A DNA stretch of 64,000 nucleotides, taken from contig NZ_CP049143.1 of the NCBI RefSeq assembly GCF_011044495.1, positions 6,696,001-6,760,000 on the forward strand, written 5' to 3'. The DNA comes from Roseimicrobium sp. ORNL1 (GTDB lineage Bacteria; Verrucomicrobiota; Verrucomicrobiia; Verrucomicrobiales; Verrucomicrobiaceae). The notes beneath the pieces were generated by a model. That model had not been told where the DNA came from, did no database searches, and was given only the letters and a program-made list of their open reading frames with translations. The position numbers were made by a program, and so were the translations under genes. Of the stretch, positions 17,892 through 27,006 are shown piece by piece (the first letter of the stretch is position 1; the number at the start of each line of letters is the position of its first letter).

Positions 17892-19868
17892 GTGCTCAGT
17901 ACTTGCCGCTCCATTTCCCTCTCCTTGCTTTTCTGTGCCGCAGCACCTGCCGCACAGGCGGACGTGTGGTCGCTGCTCAATGATCAACTCACCGCCATCG
18001 ATCACCGGCGTGGTCTCACGAGCGTGGATCTGGCGTCGAAGCCGCCCCTGCCACCACCTCAAGCTCATGAGCACGCGGGATTCCACAGCGGCTTTTCCCC
18101 CACGGCAGATGCCGTGCGCTGGGTGCAGGTCGACCTTGGAAAAGAAGTGCCCGTCGACAGCATCGTGGTGATTCCGGCCTACTTTGGCGCCACGACCGAG
18201 GGCACCGGTGCCTACGGCTGGCCGGCACGCTTTCGCATCGATGCCTCCCGCGATGCGGTGTTCGCCGAGTCCGTGACGCTTTTCGATGGCACAAGTGTGG
18301 ATCAGCCCTCGCAGGTAGCGCCGTTTGTCGCGGACGGCAAAGGAGTCACAGCGAGATACGTACGCTTCAGTGCAACGCAGCTCGCTCGCCAGCCGCGCAG
18401 CCAGAACCGGTACATGTTCTGCCTTGGCGAGATGATGATCTTCGCTGCAGGCAGCAACGTCGCACTCCATGCGCCTGTAACTTCCACGCGATCCACCGAC
18501 ACACCGCCAACGTGGTCTGCCGAACACCTCGTGGATGGCTGGACAGCGCTGGGTATTCCTGCGATACCCGAGCCGGCTCACCCGTCCGGCAATGGCTGGC
18601 ACAGTGGCATCTCGCCCGTGGCAGATACAGCGAAGTGGGTGCAGGTGGATCTGGGCGGCAGTATGCCGATTGCGGAGGTGCGCTTGTATCCCGCGCACCC
18701 ACCGGATTTCCCAGACCGGCCCGGGTTTGGCTTTCCACGTCGGTTCCGCCTGGAATGCTCAGATGATGCCACCTTCGCCAGTTCGCAAATGATCGAGGAT
18801 CACACGAACGCAGAGTATCCGAATCCAGCGGACAATGTCGCGACCTTCTGCACGGCTCCACACCAGGCGCGCTATGTACGTCTGACCGCCACCCAGCTCT
18901 GGCAGCGCAACGACGACTTCGTCTTTGCCCTCGCGGAGATGGAAGTGCTTTCCTCTGGAAAGAATATGGCCATCGGAATGCCTGTCACATTCCTCGATGA
19001 AACCAACACCGGCTCATGGAACCGTACCCGCCTGGTGGATGGTGAAGTCGCGCAAGGGCGCCTCGTGGAACCTCTTTCCTGGCACCAGAAACTTGCCGAG
19101 CGTGTGAAGTTGGAGGAGGAACTCGTCAAGCTGGAGGCAGAACGCAGTGCGGCTCTTGCCGTTGCTCATGAGCGCGCCCTGTGGATCGGAGGAACGTTGC
19201 TGACGTTCGCTTTGGCCACAGCTTTGGCGATGATGCAACGCGGAAGGCAGGAGAGGCGGCGTGAGTTGGAGGCTTTGCGCCAGCGCATCGCACGCGACCT
19301 GCACGATGAAGTAGGCAGCCATCTCGGCAGCATTTCTCTCGCCAGTGAGCTGGCATTGCGCCAGCAGGATCTGGGTGAAGAGACGCGCCAGGCTCTCGAT
19401 GAGATGCAGCGCTCCGCGAAACAGGCTGCGGAGTCCATGCGCGGCATCCTGTGGCTCGTGCGTGAAGGCGGCGAACCCTCCCTACTGCGGCTCATGCAGG
19501 CCTTGCGGGAGAGTGCCGCGGCGCAGCTTCATGGCGTCGACTGGGAGTTGCAGGTAAAGGAGCCCGTAGCAGACCGCACCGCGTCGCTGGAATTCCACCG
19601 CCATGTATTCCTGTTCTTCAAGGAGGCCATGCATAACATCGCACGGCACGCACGAGCCACGGAGGTGCGCATGGTGGCAGAGTGGGACGAGCACAACTTC
19701 GACCTGCGCATTGAGGACAATGGCGCCGGCTTCGATGCGCGACGCAAAGGAGACGGAAGCGGACTGGCAAATATGCAGCATCGCGCGGAGGCCTTGCGCG
19801 GGCGCATGGAACTCGCCACCGTGCCCGGCAGAGGCACCACCATCACGCTCAACGCGCAGCTCGCCTGA
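17892..19868 (+). CDS. Sensor histidine kinase with two periplasmic discoidin-like domains
   Basis: The product is 658 residues from a GTG at 17892 giving a clear signal peptide (ISLSLLFCAAAPAAQA). Two F5/8 type C (discoidin)-like domains lie at about 65-187 and 235-355. Each has an HSGxSPxADxxxWVQVDLG segment and a RYVRxxATQL...LxEM ending. A short coiled region and one transmembrane helix (430-449) follow. The cytoplasmic part is a HisKA_3 dimerisation domain with phospho-acceptor H471 in ARDLHDEVGSHL, then a HATPase_c domain (EAMHNIARHA, DNGAGFD, GSGLANMQHRAE). It probably senses a carbohydrate in the periplasm and phosphorylates the response regulator encoded 6 bases downstream. Confidence 0.9.
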   Translation: MLSTCRSISLSLLFCAAAPAAQADVWSLLNDQLTAIDHRRGLTSVDLASKPPLPPPQAHEHAGFHSGFSPTADAVRWVQVDLGKEVPVDSIVVIPAYFGATTEGTGAYGWPARFRIDASRDAVFAESVTLFDGTSVDQPSQVAPFVADGKGVTARYVRFSATQLARQPRSQNRYMFCLGEMMIFAAGSNVALHAPVTSTRSTDTPPTWSAEHLVDGWTALGIPAIPEPAHPSGNGWHSGISPVADTAKWVQVDLGGSMPIAEVRLYPAHPPDFPDRPGFGFPRRFRLECSDDATFASSQMIEDHTNAEYPNPADNVATFCTAPHQARYVRLTATQLWQRNDDFVFALAEMEVLSSGKNMAIGMPVTFLDETNTGSWNRTRLVDGEVAQGRLVEPLSWHQKLAERVKLEEELVKLEAERSAALAVAHERALWIGGTLLTFALATALAMMQRGRQERRRELEALRQRIARDLHDEVGSHLGSISLASELALRQQDLGEETRQALDEMQRSAKQAAESMRGILWLVREGGEPSLLRLMQALRESAAAQLHGVDWELQVKEPVADRTASLEFHRHVFLFFKEAMHNIARHARATEVRMVAEWDEHNFDLRIEDNGAGFDARRKGDGSGLANMQHRAEALRGRMELATVPGRGTTITLNAQLA

Positions 19869-19874
19869 ACCTCC

Positions 19875-20528
19875 ATGGACTCCAAGGAAAAGAAACACAT
19901 CTGGGTCGTGGAGGATCATGCGCCCTTCCGCCGCACCCTCGGCAAGGTGCTGAATGCCGAAAGGGACATGCACTGCTCCCGTGAGTATGATTCGTGTGAA
20001 CTCGCACTGCAGGCACTGAACAAGGAGAAAGCAGATGAGCCGGATGCAATACTGCTGGATGTGGGCCTGCCGGGCATGAGTGGACTGGAGGGCATCCGCC
20101 ATTTCCGCGAACGCTGCCCGAAGGCGCAGATAATCATCCTCACCGTCTTCGAGGACGATGAAAAAATCTTCCAGGCGATCTGCGCCGGAGCGTCGGGCTA
20201 CCTTCTGAAGACCGCGGGGGCGGACGCGATTGTTCAGGCCATTCATGATGCCCTCAATGGTGGTTCACCCATGAACCCGCGCATCGCACGCCGCGTGCTG
20301 GAGATGTTCTCCCGGCTGGCCCCGAAGAAATCAGACTACGGCCTGAGCGAGCGTGAAAAGGAGATCCTTCAGCACATGGTGAAGGGGCTGATCAAAAAAG
20401 AAATCGCCGACCGCCTCCAGCTCAGCGTGCACACGGTAGACACCTACCTCCGGCGCATCTACGAAAAGCTGGAGGTGAACACCCGCACCGGCGCCGTGGC
20501 CAAGGCTCTGAAGGAAGGGCTGGTATAG
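19875..20528 (+). CDS. NarL/FixJ-family response regulator
   Basis: The product is 217 residues. The receiver domain has acidic residues E13/D14, the phospho-acceptor D62 in AILLDVGLPGMSG, T90 and K112. A LuxR-type helix-turn-helix follows (LSEREKEILQHMVKGLIKKEIADRLQLSVHTVDTYLRRIYEKL). It lies 6 bases after the HisKA_3 kinase gene, so the two form a cognate pair. The downstream cytochrome/DUF1501 genes, which share the kinase's sensory domain type, are plausible targets. Confidence 0.95.
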   Translation: MDSKEKKHIWVVEDHAPFRRTLGKVLNAERDMHCSREYDSCELALQALNKEKADEPDAILLDVGLPGMSGLEGIRHFRERCPKAQIIILTVFEDDEKIFQAICAGASGYLLKTAGADAIVQAIHDALNGGSPMNPRIARRVLEMFSRLAPKKSDYGLSEREKEILQHMVKGLIKKEIADRLQLSVHTVDTYLRRIYEKLEVNTRTGAVAKALKEGLV

Positions 20529-20600
20529 GCGGGCAGCGCTGTGTGTGTCACGCGTACGCGTGGCATGAAAGAACACCCAAAGGACCGTTAATGAACGGTG

Positions 20601-23600
20601 ATGCTCCGCGCCGTGATGCCCAGTGTGTTTTTGATGCTGCCTGCCACCCTGCTGGCGGCGCCGGTGGATTTTACCCGGGATGTGCGACCCATCTTTGAAA
20701 AGCACTGCCATGAGTGCCATGGGACCGAAAAGCAGAAGAATGGCTTCCGACTGGACGTGAAGCAGGAAGCTTTCACCAGCGGCGATGCTCATGCCCCCAA
20801 TCTCCTGCCCGGGAAGAGTGCAGAGAGTCCCTTGTTTCTTTTCATCAGCGGCCTGGATGACAAGGTCCAGATGCCACCCAAGGCAAAGGGCACCCGGCTC
20901 ACTGCCGCAGAGGTGGCCACCATCAGGCAGTGGATCGATGAAGGCGCTGTATGGCCGGACGGAATCGACACGGCTCAGGTAGAGGACCGCATGGATTGGT
21001 GGGCCTTCAAGCCGTTGGTGAAACTGGCAGTGCCACTCCCACGTGATGGAGATTCTCCCGACTCAACTCAGAATGCGATTGACGTCATCGTGGAGGCCAA
21101 ACTTCGCGAGCATCGCGCAGCACCGGCCCAAGAGGCTGATGCGCGCACGTTGATTCGCCGTTTGAGTTATGACCTCATCGGCCTGCCACCCTCGCCTGAA
21201 GAGGTCGAGGCATTTGCCCGTGAGCAATCTTCGGGGGATGCCGACCAGCGTGAAAAGAACTATGCAGCGCTCGTGGATCGCCTTCTCGCGTCACCTCGAT
21301 ATGGGGAGCGCTGGGCACGTCATTGGCTCGATCTCGTGCACTACGGCGAGACCCATGGGTACGACAAGGACAAGCCACGCCTCAATGCCTGGCCGTACCG
21401 GGACTATGTGATCCGCGCCTTCAACGAGGATAAGCCCTACGAGCGTTTCGTGGAGGAGCAGATCGCTGGAGATGTGCTGCACCCCGGCACTGCGGACAGC
21501 ATTGTGGCACTGGGCTTCATCGCAGCGGGACCGTGGGATCTCATCGGTCATGCTGAGGTGCCCGAATCAAAAATCGATGGCAGGATCGCCCGCCACCTGG
21601 ATCGGGATGACATGGTGCAGAATACCATGGGCGCTTTCACTTCGCTCACGGTGGGCTGCGCACAGTGCCACAATCACAAGTTCGACCCCATCTCCCAGGG
21701 GGACTACTATTCCCTTCAAGCCGTCTTCGCCGCCCTCGATCGCGCTGACAGGAAGTACTTCGCCGATCCCGATCTGACGAAGCGCTATGCGACCCTGGAA
21801 GCCAGGCAGCGGGATCTGACTTCGAAGCAAAAAGTGGTCGACGAGAAACTAACGTCACTCGGTGGCCAGACGCTTGCAAAGCTCAATGAGAACATCGAGG
21901 CCGCAAAGAAACGAGGCAAAGGCAACCTGCGTGCAGAGTTCGGTTACCACAGCGCCATTGCACCCACCCAGGACAGCGTGAAGTGGGTGCAGGTGGACCT
22001 CGGCCGCAGTGTTGTGCTGGACAAAGTGGTCCTGCGTCCTTGCTATGACGACTTCAACGGCGTCGGCGCCGGGTTTGGCTTCCCGCTTCGCTATCGTGTG
22101 GAAGCCTCTGATGACGAGACGTTCCAGAAGGACGTCATTCACCTCGTCGCACATGAAACGCAGGATGTGCCCAGCCCCGGAACCTCTCCCATTGTCATCC
22201 AGACGAACGGAGCCACCGCACGGTTCATTCGCGTCACCGCCACACGTCTCGCGCCGCGCAAGAATGACTACATTTTTGCGCTGGCAGAGGTGCAGGCGAT
22301 CGATACCGCCAATCACAATGCGGCCGAGGGCGCCACCGTCACCGCGTTGGATTCCATCGAGGCACCTCCGCGCTGGAGGAAGGTCAACCTGGTGGATGCC
22401 ATCTCCCCCGTGGAGGACGAAGGCGGGAACCTCGCCGCGTTGCAAGCCGAACGGGAACGATTCCTCGCCACTCTCGGAGATGCAGCATTGCATCGCGAGT
22501 TGAGTCAAATGAAGCAGGAACTCGCGGAAGTCAGCAAGGCACTAGCTGCTTTTCCCAAGCCTGATGTGGTGTACGCGGGTACGATACACCACGGGACTGG
22601 AGCATTTGCAGGCACAGGCGCCCAGAACGGGAAACCCCGCCCCATTTATCTCCTGAAGCGCGGTGATGTAAAGACTCCCGCCCAAGAGGCGAGTCCCGGA
22701 GCCATCTCTGCCATTTCGCTCAAATTCCACCTGCCCGCACGCTTCACTCTTTCTGACCTCGCCGATGAAGGTTCACGTCGTGCTGCGCTGGCAAGGTGGA
22801 TCACCGCTCGCGAAAATCCACTCACGTGGCGCAGCATCGTGAACCGCGTGTGGCAGCATCATTTCGGGCGGGCGCTGGTGGATACACCGAATGACTTCGG
22901 ACGCATGGGAGCAAAGCCCACGAATCCCGCTTTGCTGGACTGGCTCGCGGTCACCTTCCGCGATGACATGCACGGCTCATTGAAACAGCTCCACAAGCTC
23001 ATCGTCATGAGCCGCACCTACCGGCAGTCCTCCCATGTTCCACACGCAGGCGACATCGCCGCACGCGATGGAGACAATCTGCTGCTCTGGCGGCAGAACC
23101 GCCGCAAGCTCGATGCCGAGTGTGTGCGTGACTCAGTGCTCGCCGTTGCCGGCAAACTGGATCTCACCATGGGCGGGCCCAGCTTCCAGGACTTCGTGAT
23201 CGAGAAGCCTCAGCACTCGCCGCACTACGAATACAACCTCCACGACCCGAACGATCCCAAGTCGCACCGCCGCAGCATCTACCGCTTCATTGTGCGCTCG
23301 CAGCAGCAACCATTCATGACTACGCTCGACTGTGCGGATCCCTCCATGCGAGTGGACAAGCGGAATGAATCCATCAGTCCGCTTCAGGCGCTCGCGCTCA
23401 AGAACAACGGTCTCACGGTGACCATGGCTGACCATTTCGCGAACCGCGTGCAGCGCGAGACCAGCGGAAAGGAAGCACAAGTGCAGCGCGCCGTGGCCCT
23501 GTCCTTATGCCGTCCTGCAACCACTGAGGAGATTCCAACCCTCACCGCCTACGCAGAGGAGCATGGCATGGCGAACCTTTGCCGACTTCTGATGAATCTG

Positions 23601-23624
23601 AATGAGTTCAACTTCGTGGACTGA
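20601..23624 (+). CDS. PSCyt1/DUF1549/DUF1553 protein with an internal discoidin-like domain
   Basis: The product is 1007 residues from the ATG at 20601; a GTG directly before it is also possible. It has a signal peptide ending near LLAAP, a PSCyt1 domain with the haem motif CHECH in RPIFEKHCHECHG, and DUF1549 (YDLIGLPPSPEEVEAF, RWARHWLDLVHYGETHG, CAQCHNHK). An inserted F5/8 type C-like domain lies at about 446-565 (VKWVQVDLGRSVVLDKVVLRP). DUF1553 follows (VNRVWQHHFGRALVDTPNDFGRMGAKPTNPALLDWLA). The insert matches the two sensory domains of the kinase encoded just upstream. The gene ends directly against the DUF1501 partner. Confidence 0.92.
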   Translation: MLRAVMPSVFLMLPATLLAAPVDFTRDVRPIFEKHCHECHGTEKQKNGFRLDVKQEAFTSGDAHAPNLLPGKSAESPLFLFISGLDDKVQMPPKAKGTRLTAAEVATIRQWIDEGAVWPDGIDTAQVEDRMDWWAFKPLVKLAVPLPRDGDSPDSTQNAIDVIVEAKLREHRAAPAQEADARTLIRRLSYDLIGLPPSPEEVEAFAREQSSGDADQREKNYAALVDRLLASPRYGERWARHWLDLVHYGETHGYDKDKPRLNAWPYRDYVIRAFNEDKPYERFVEEQIAGDVLHPGTADSIVALGFIAAGPWDLIGHAEVPESKIDGRIARHLDRDDMVQNTMGAFTSLTVGCAQCHNHKFDPISQGDYYSLQAVFAALDRADRKYFADPDLTKRYATLEARQRDLTSKQKVVDEKLTSLGGQTLAKLNENIEAAKKRGKGNLRAEFGYHSAIAPTQDSVKWVQVDLGRSVVLDKVVLRPCYDDFNGVGAGFGFPLRYRVEASDDETFQKDVIHLVAHETQDVPSPGTSPIVIQTNGATARFIRVTATRLAPRKNDYIFALAEVQAIDTANHNAAEGATVTALDSIEAPPRWRKVNLVDAISPVEDEGGNLAALQAERERFLATLGDAALHRELSQMKQELAEVSKALAAFPKPDVVYAGTIHHGTGAFAGTGAQNGKPRPIYLLKRGDVKTPAQEASPGAISAISLKFHLPARFTLSDLADEGSRRAALARWITARENPLTWRSIVNRVWQHHFGRALVDTPNDFGRMGAKPTNPALLDWLAVTFRDDMHGSLKQLHKLIVMSRTYRQSSHVPHAGDIAARDGDNLLLWRQNRRKLDAECVRDSVLAVAGKLDLTMGGPSFQDFVIEKPQHSPHYEYNLHDPNDPKSHRRSIYRFIVRSQQQPFMTTLDCADPSMRVDKRNESISPLQALALKNNGLTVTMADHFANRVQRETSGKEAQVQRAVALSLCRPATTEEIPTLTAYAEEHGMANLCRLLMNLNEFNFVD

Positions 23625-25106
23625 ATGATGACTCAACTACCATCCCCCACCCCACACGCGATGACACGCCGCGAGCTGCTCTCGACCAGCGGGCAGGGAT
23701 TCGGCATCATCGCGCTCGCTTCGTTACTAGGCAGCGAAGGCCTTCTCGCCTCAAGCCCATCATCAGCCTGCACCCGCCCTCCCAAAGCCCGCCGCGTCAT
23801 CCAGCTCTTCATGGCGGGCGCGGCGAGCCACATTGACCTTTTCGACTACAAACCGGTGCTGGTGAAGCGGCACGGCGAAGCATCCGACTTCGGCGAGCAA
23901 GTGGAAGCATTTCAAAATGGCCTTGGTCCATGGAAAAAGCCCGTGTGGGACTTCCGCCCATACGGACGCTGTAGCAAGATGATCAGCGATGTGGTGGCTC
24001 CGCTGGGTGATTGCGTGGATGACATAGCTTTTGTGCACAATCTGGTCGGCAAGACCAGTGTCCATTCCCAAGGCACACTGCTGCAAGCGACCGGGTTCAA
24101 TCTGCCCGGCTTTCCCGGCATGGGTTCATGGGTGAGCTACGGACTTGGATCGCTCAGCGAAAATCTGCCTGCGTTCGTCGTCTTGCCAGATCATCGCGGG
24201 TTCGCTTCCAATGGTCCAAAGAATTGGGACTCGGCCTTTCTTCCCTCCCAGCACGCGGGCACGGTTATCTACCCTGGTGCTGAGACACCCATTTCCGATC
24301 TGTTCCCCCACAAAGCAGGGCGCTACATCACTCCGCGCGCGGAGACAGATGGGCTCTCCCTGCTCGGTCAGATGAATCGACAACACGCGTCATCCCGCGA
24401 GGATGATGCGCGACTCGAGTCTCGCATTCGCAGCTATGAACTCGCGGCGAAGATGCAGCTCGCAGCGCCTGAGGCACTCGACATCTCACGCGAGCCCGCC
24501 TACATTCGCGAGATGTATGGCATCCGGGATGGCGGCAGTGCATGGCCCTCGGATATCAACCCAGCGGAAGAGGCAGACATCATGGGCCGCAAATGTCTCG
24601 CTGCACGGCGCCTGCTGGAGCGCGGCGTGCGCTTTGTGCAGATCTGGAGCGGCAACGACAACGGCTTCCCACGACGCAACTGGGACTCACACGAAGACAT
24701 CGAGCGCGACCACGGGCCGCTCGCCTGGGGCATGGCCAAGGCGGTGGGCGCACTCATTCGCGATCTGAAGCAACGTGGTTTGCTGGAGGACACCCTCATT
24801 CTCTGGACCACCGAATTCGGCCGCATGCCCAGCACTCAGGGCGGCAGAGGGCGCGATCACAATCCCTATGTCTTCACCAACTGGCTCTGCGGCGGTGGCA
24901 TCAAGGGAGGCATCACGTATGGCGAGAGCGATCAGTGGGGCTACAAGCCACTCGATCGTGACAACCCCACGCTGGTATATGACATCCATGCCACCATGCT
25001 GCATCTGCTGGGGATCGATCATGAAAAGCTCACGGTGCGGCACAATGGCATCGATCGTCGCCTGACCGATGTTCACGGGCATGTGATTCGTGAATTAGTT
25101 TCCTGA
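23625..25106 (+). CDS. DUF1501 protein, Tat-exported
   Basis: The product is 493 residues. The ATG at 23625 directly abuts the stop codon of the preceding gene; a later ATG at 23661 would start right at the Tat motif (MTRRELLSTSGQGFG). DUF1501 blocks are present: IQLFMAGAASHIDLFDYKP, LWTTEFGRMPSTQGGRGRDHNPYVFTNWL and a C-terminal RRLTDVHGHVIREL. It should be a periplasmic protein of the alkaline-phosphatase-like superfamily, paired with the 1007-residue cytochrome protein. The reaction is unknown. Confidence 0.93.
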   Translation: MMTQLPSPTPHAMTRRELLSTSGQGFGIIALASLLGSEGLLASSPSSACTRPPKARRVIQLFMAGAASHIDLFDYKPVLVKRHGEASDFGEQVEAFQNGLGPWKKPVWDFRPYGRCSKMISDVVAPLGDCVDDIAFVHNLVGKTSVHSQGTLLQATGFNLPGFPGMGSWVSYGLGSLSENLPAFVVLPDHRGFASNGPKNWDSAFLPSQHAGTVIYPGAETPISDLFPHKAGRYITPRAETDGLSLLGQMNRQHASSREDDARLESRIRSYELAAKMQLAAPEALDISREPAYIREMYGIRDGGSAWPSDINPAEEADIMGRKCLAARRLLERGVRFVQIWSGNDNGFPRRNWDSHEDIERDHGPLAWGMAKAVGALIRDLKQRGLLEDTLILWTTEFGRMPSTQGGRGRDHNPYVFTNWLCGGGIKGGITYGESDQWGYKPLDRDNPTLVYDIHATMLHLLGIDHEKLTVRHNGIDRRLTDVHGHVIRELVS

Positions 25107-25154
25107 CCGGACATCTTCTCCAAAGAGACACTCCCGCGTCGGCGTAGTCGCCTC

Positions 25155-26264
25155 ATGAAGCGCCGCCACCTCATCTTGTCGTGCCTCAGTATTTCCGCAG
25201 GATCCTTCGCCCAGGAAGCAGCAACACCATCTGCTGAACGCGAACCCTCGGACATCCAACGCGTCGTAGCCGCCAAAAATGTCTGTGCCTGGCCCAATCT
25301 CACGTTGATGAAGGACGGCAGCATCGTGGCTGTGCTGCACAACCAACCCGCTCACGGGCTGATGGAAGGTGATGTGGAATGCTGGGCCAGCAAAGATGGC
25401 ACGGAGTGGGAGAAGCGTAGCGTCATCACCCAGCACGAACCGGAGACGATCCGCATGAACCACGCCGCGGGTCTCGCAAGGAATGGCGACCTCATCGTGC
25501 TGTGCTCCGGCTGGACCAATGTGAAGCAACCCGAGCGCCCCAAGCAGGAGCCCTTCCGCGATGCGGTACTCAGCAATTGGATCATGCGCTCAAGCGATGG
25601 TGGGAGGACCTGGACAAAGAACACGACCTTCCCCGGAACCGATGCCGGCTGGTCGCATTACATTCCGTTTGGCGACATCTGGGTGGGTGAAGATGGCGCC
25701 CTGCACACCTCATGCTACCGGGGTAAGCTGACGAGCCCCGAAAGGAGTTTCAAGATCGGCAACTACGAGTCCTGGCACTTCCGCGGTGACGACGACGGTC
25801 ACACCTGGAAGGCCATATCCATCATCGGGCCAAAGCACAACGAGACGGATATCTTCCCGCTCGGCGGCAAACGCTGGATGGCTGCCGCGCGCGTCGATGC
25901 CATGGAACTCTTCACCTCGGACGACAACGGTGCCACGTGGATCGGTCCGCAACGCGTGACGGAAAAGAATGAAATCAACGGCCACCTCATGCGGCTGAAG
26001 GACGACCGTCTCCTGCTGACCTACGGCGTCCGCGTTCAGGGACGGCGTGGAGTGAAGGCGAAGCTCAGCAGCGATGACGGCAAGACCTGGAGCGAGCCTG
26101 TTCGGGTGATGCGCAGTGACGAAGGCGACTGCGGCTATCCGTCCAGCGTGCAGCGTGTGGACGGGAAGATCGTCACCGCTTACTACTCACGCAAAGCGCC
26201 AGAACACGACGGCTATCACATGGGCGTGGCGATATGGGCGCCGCCTGCCGGAGAAAGAAAATAA
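25155..26264 (+). CDS. Sialidase/BNR-repeat family exo-glycosidase-like protein
   Basis: The product is 369 residues with a signal peptide ending near SFAQEA. At least three Asp-box motifs of the sialidase beta-propeller are visible: SSDGGRTW (about residue 141), TSDDNGATW (about 254) and SSDDGKTW (about 308). Such proteins hydrolyse terminal sialic acids or act as related exo-glycosidases. The Arg triad of true sialidases could not be confirmed, so the substrate is open. It follows the DUF1501 gene by 48 bases and may be co-transcribed with it, which points to a glycan-degradation set. Confidence 0.82.
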   Translation: MKRRHLILSCLSISAGSFAQEAATPSAEREPSDIQRVVAAKNVCAWPNLTLMKDGSIVAVLHNQPAHGLMEGDVECWASKDGTEWEKRSVITQHEPETIRMNHAAGLARNGDLIVLCSGWTNVKQPERPKQEPFRDAVLSNWIMRSSDGGRTWTKNTTFPGTDAGWSHYIPFGDIWVGEDGALHTSCYRGKLTSPERSFKIGNYESWHFRGDDDGHTWKAISIIGPKHNETDIFPLGGKRWMAAARVDAMELFTSDDNGATWIGPQRVTEKNEINGHLMRLKDDRLLLTYGVRVQGRRGVKAKLSSDDGKTWSEPVRVMRSDEGDCGYPSSVQRVDGKIVTAYYSRKAPEHDGYHMGVAIWAPPAGERK

Positions 26265-26288
26265 GTGCCGTGAAAGACCGGGGCCAGC

Positions 26289-26306
26289 AAAACGGTATAC
26301 CGTTTT
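26289..26306. promoter_or_regulatory. Perfect 18-bp palindrome, candidate GntR operator
   Basis: AAAACGGTATACCGTTTT is a perfect palindrome 27 bases upstream of the GntR gene start. The GGTATACC core resembles operators of FCD-type GntR regulators, which are usually short GT..AC dyads. It probably controls autoregulation, or the following cytochrome/DUF1501 genes. Confidence 0.65.
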
Positions 26307-26333
26307 ACACATCTGCTCTTCTCCACCCCGGCC

Positions 26334-27005
26334 ATGTTCGACGAAGCCTCTCCATCACCCCGCACGCTCACGGAAGAAACCGCGCAGCGCTTGCGCCAGG
26401 ACATCATCCAAGGGGTGACTCCTCCCGGCACCCGGCTCGCGGAGGCGGCCGTGGCGAAGCAACTCGGAGTGAGCAGGGTGCCAGTGCGTGAGGCCCTCGT
26501 CACGCTGGAGCGCGAGGGACTTGTCTCGTTCAGCGCCACGGGCCGCGCGTTCGTTAAGGATCTCACGCCGCAGGACTTTGAGGAGCTCTTTCTGCTGCGC
26601 CTCGCGCTCGAGCCTCTCTCCGCACGCCTCGCTGCACCACAGCTCCGGGTGGATGCGAATCTGCTGGAACTAAACATTCGGGAGACCGCGCGGGCCAAAT
26701 CTCTGAAGGACGTCACCTCCCTGGACCTCGACTTTCACCAGATCATTCTCGAGGCTTCCAACCAACCCCGCCTTGTGCGCCTCTGGACGTCGCTGCGTCC
26801 CGAGCTGGAGCTGTGGCTTTCGCGCCTGCATCGCAATCACCAGATGCAGACCCATGCGACGCGCCAGATGACGGTGGAAGCCCACCAAGGGATGCTGGCT
26901 TGCTTTCGTGAAGAGACATCCGCCTCAGCGGAAAAGATAACGCGGCAGCACATCGTCGGCTGGCGCGAATGGCTGCCGTCACCTGGAGACGCATCTTCGG
27001 CATGA
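26334..27005 (+). CDS. GntR-family regulator, FCD (FadR) subfamily
   Basis: The product is 223 residues. The winged helix-turn-helix at about residues 13-70 reads LRQDIIQGVTPPGTRLAEAAVAKQLGVSRVPVREALVTLEREGLV, typical of GntR. The C-terminal all-helical FCD domain has candidate metal or ligand residues in DLDFHQIILEAS, EAHQGMLACF and the QHIVGW segment. The effector is usually an organic acid or sugar acid. The perfect palindrome just upstream is its likely binding site. The next gene starts one base after its stop codon, so it is probably co-transcribed with the cytochrome/DUF1501 pair it may control. Confidence 0.93.
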   Translation: MFDEASPSPRTLTEETAQRLRQDIIQGVTPPGTRLAEAAVAKQLGVSRVPVREALVTLEREGLVSFSATGRAFVKDLTPQDFEELFLLRLALEPLSARLAAPQLRVDANLLELNIRETARAKSLKDVTSLDLDFHQIILEASNQPRLVRLWTSLRPELELWLSRLHRNHQMQTHATRQMTVEAHQGMLACFREETSASAEKITRQHIVGWREWLPSPGDASSA

Positions 27006-27006
27006 A

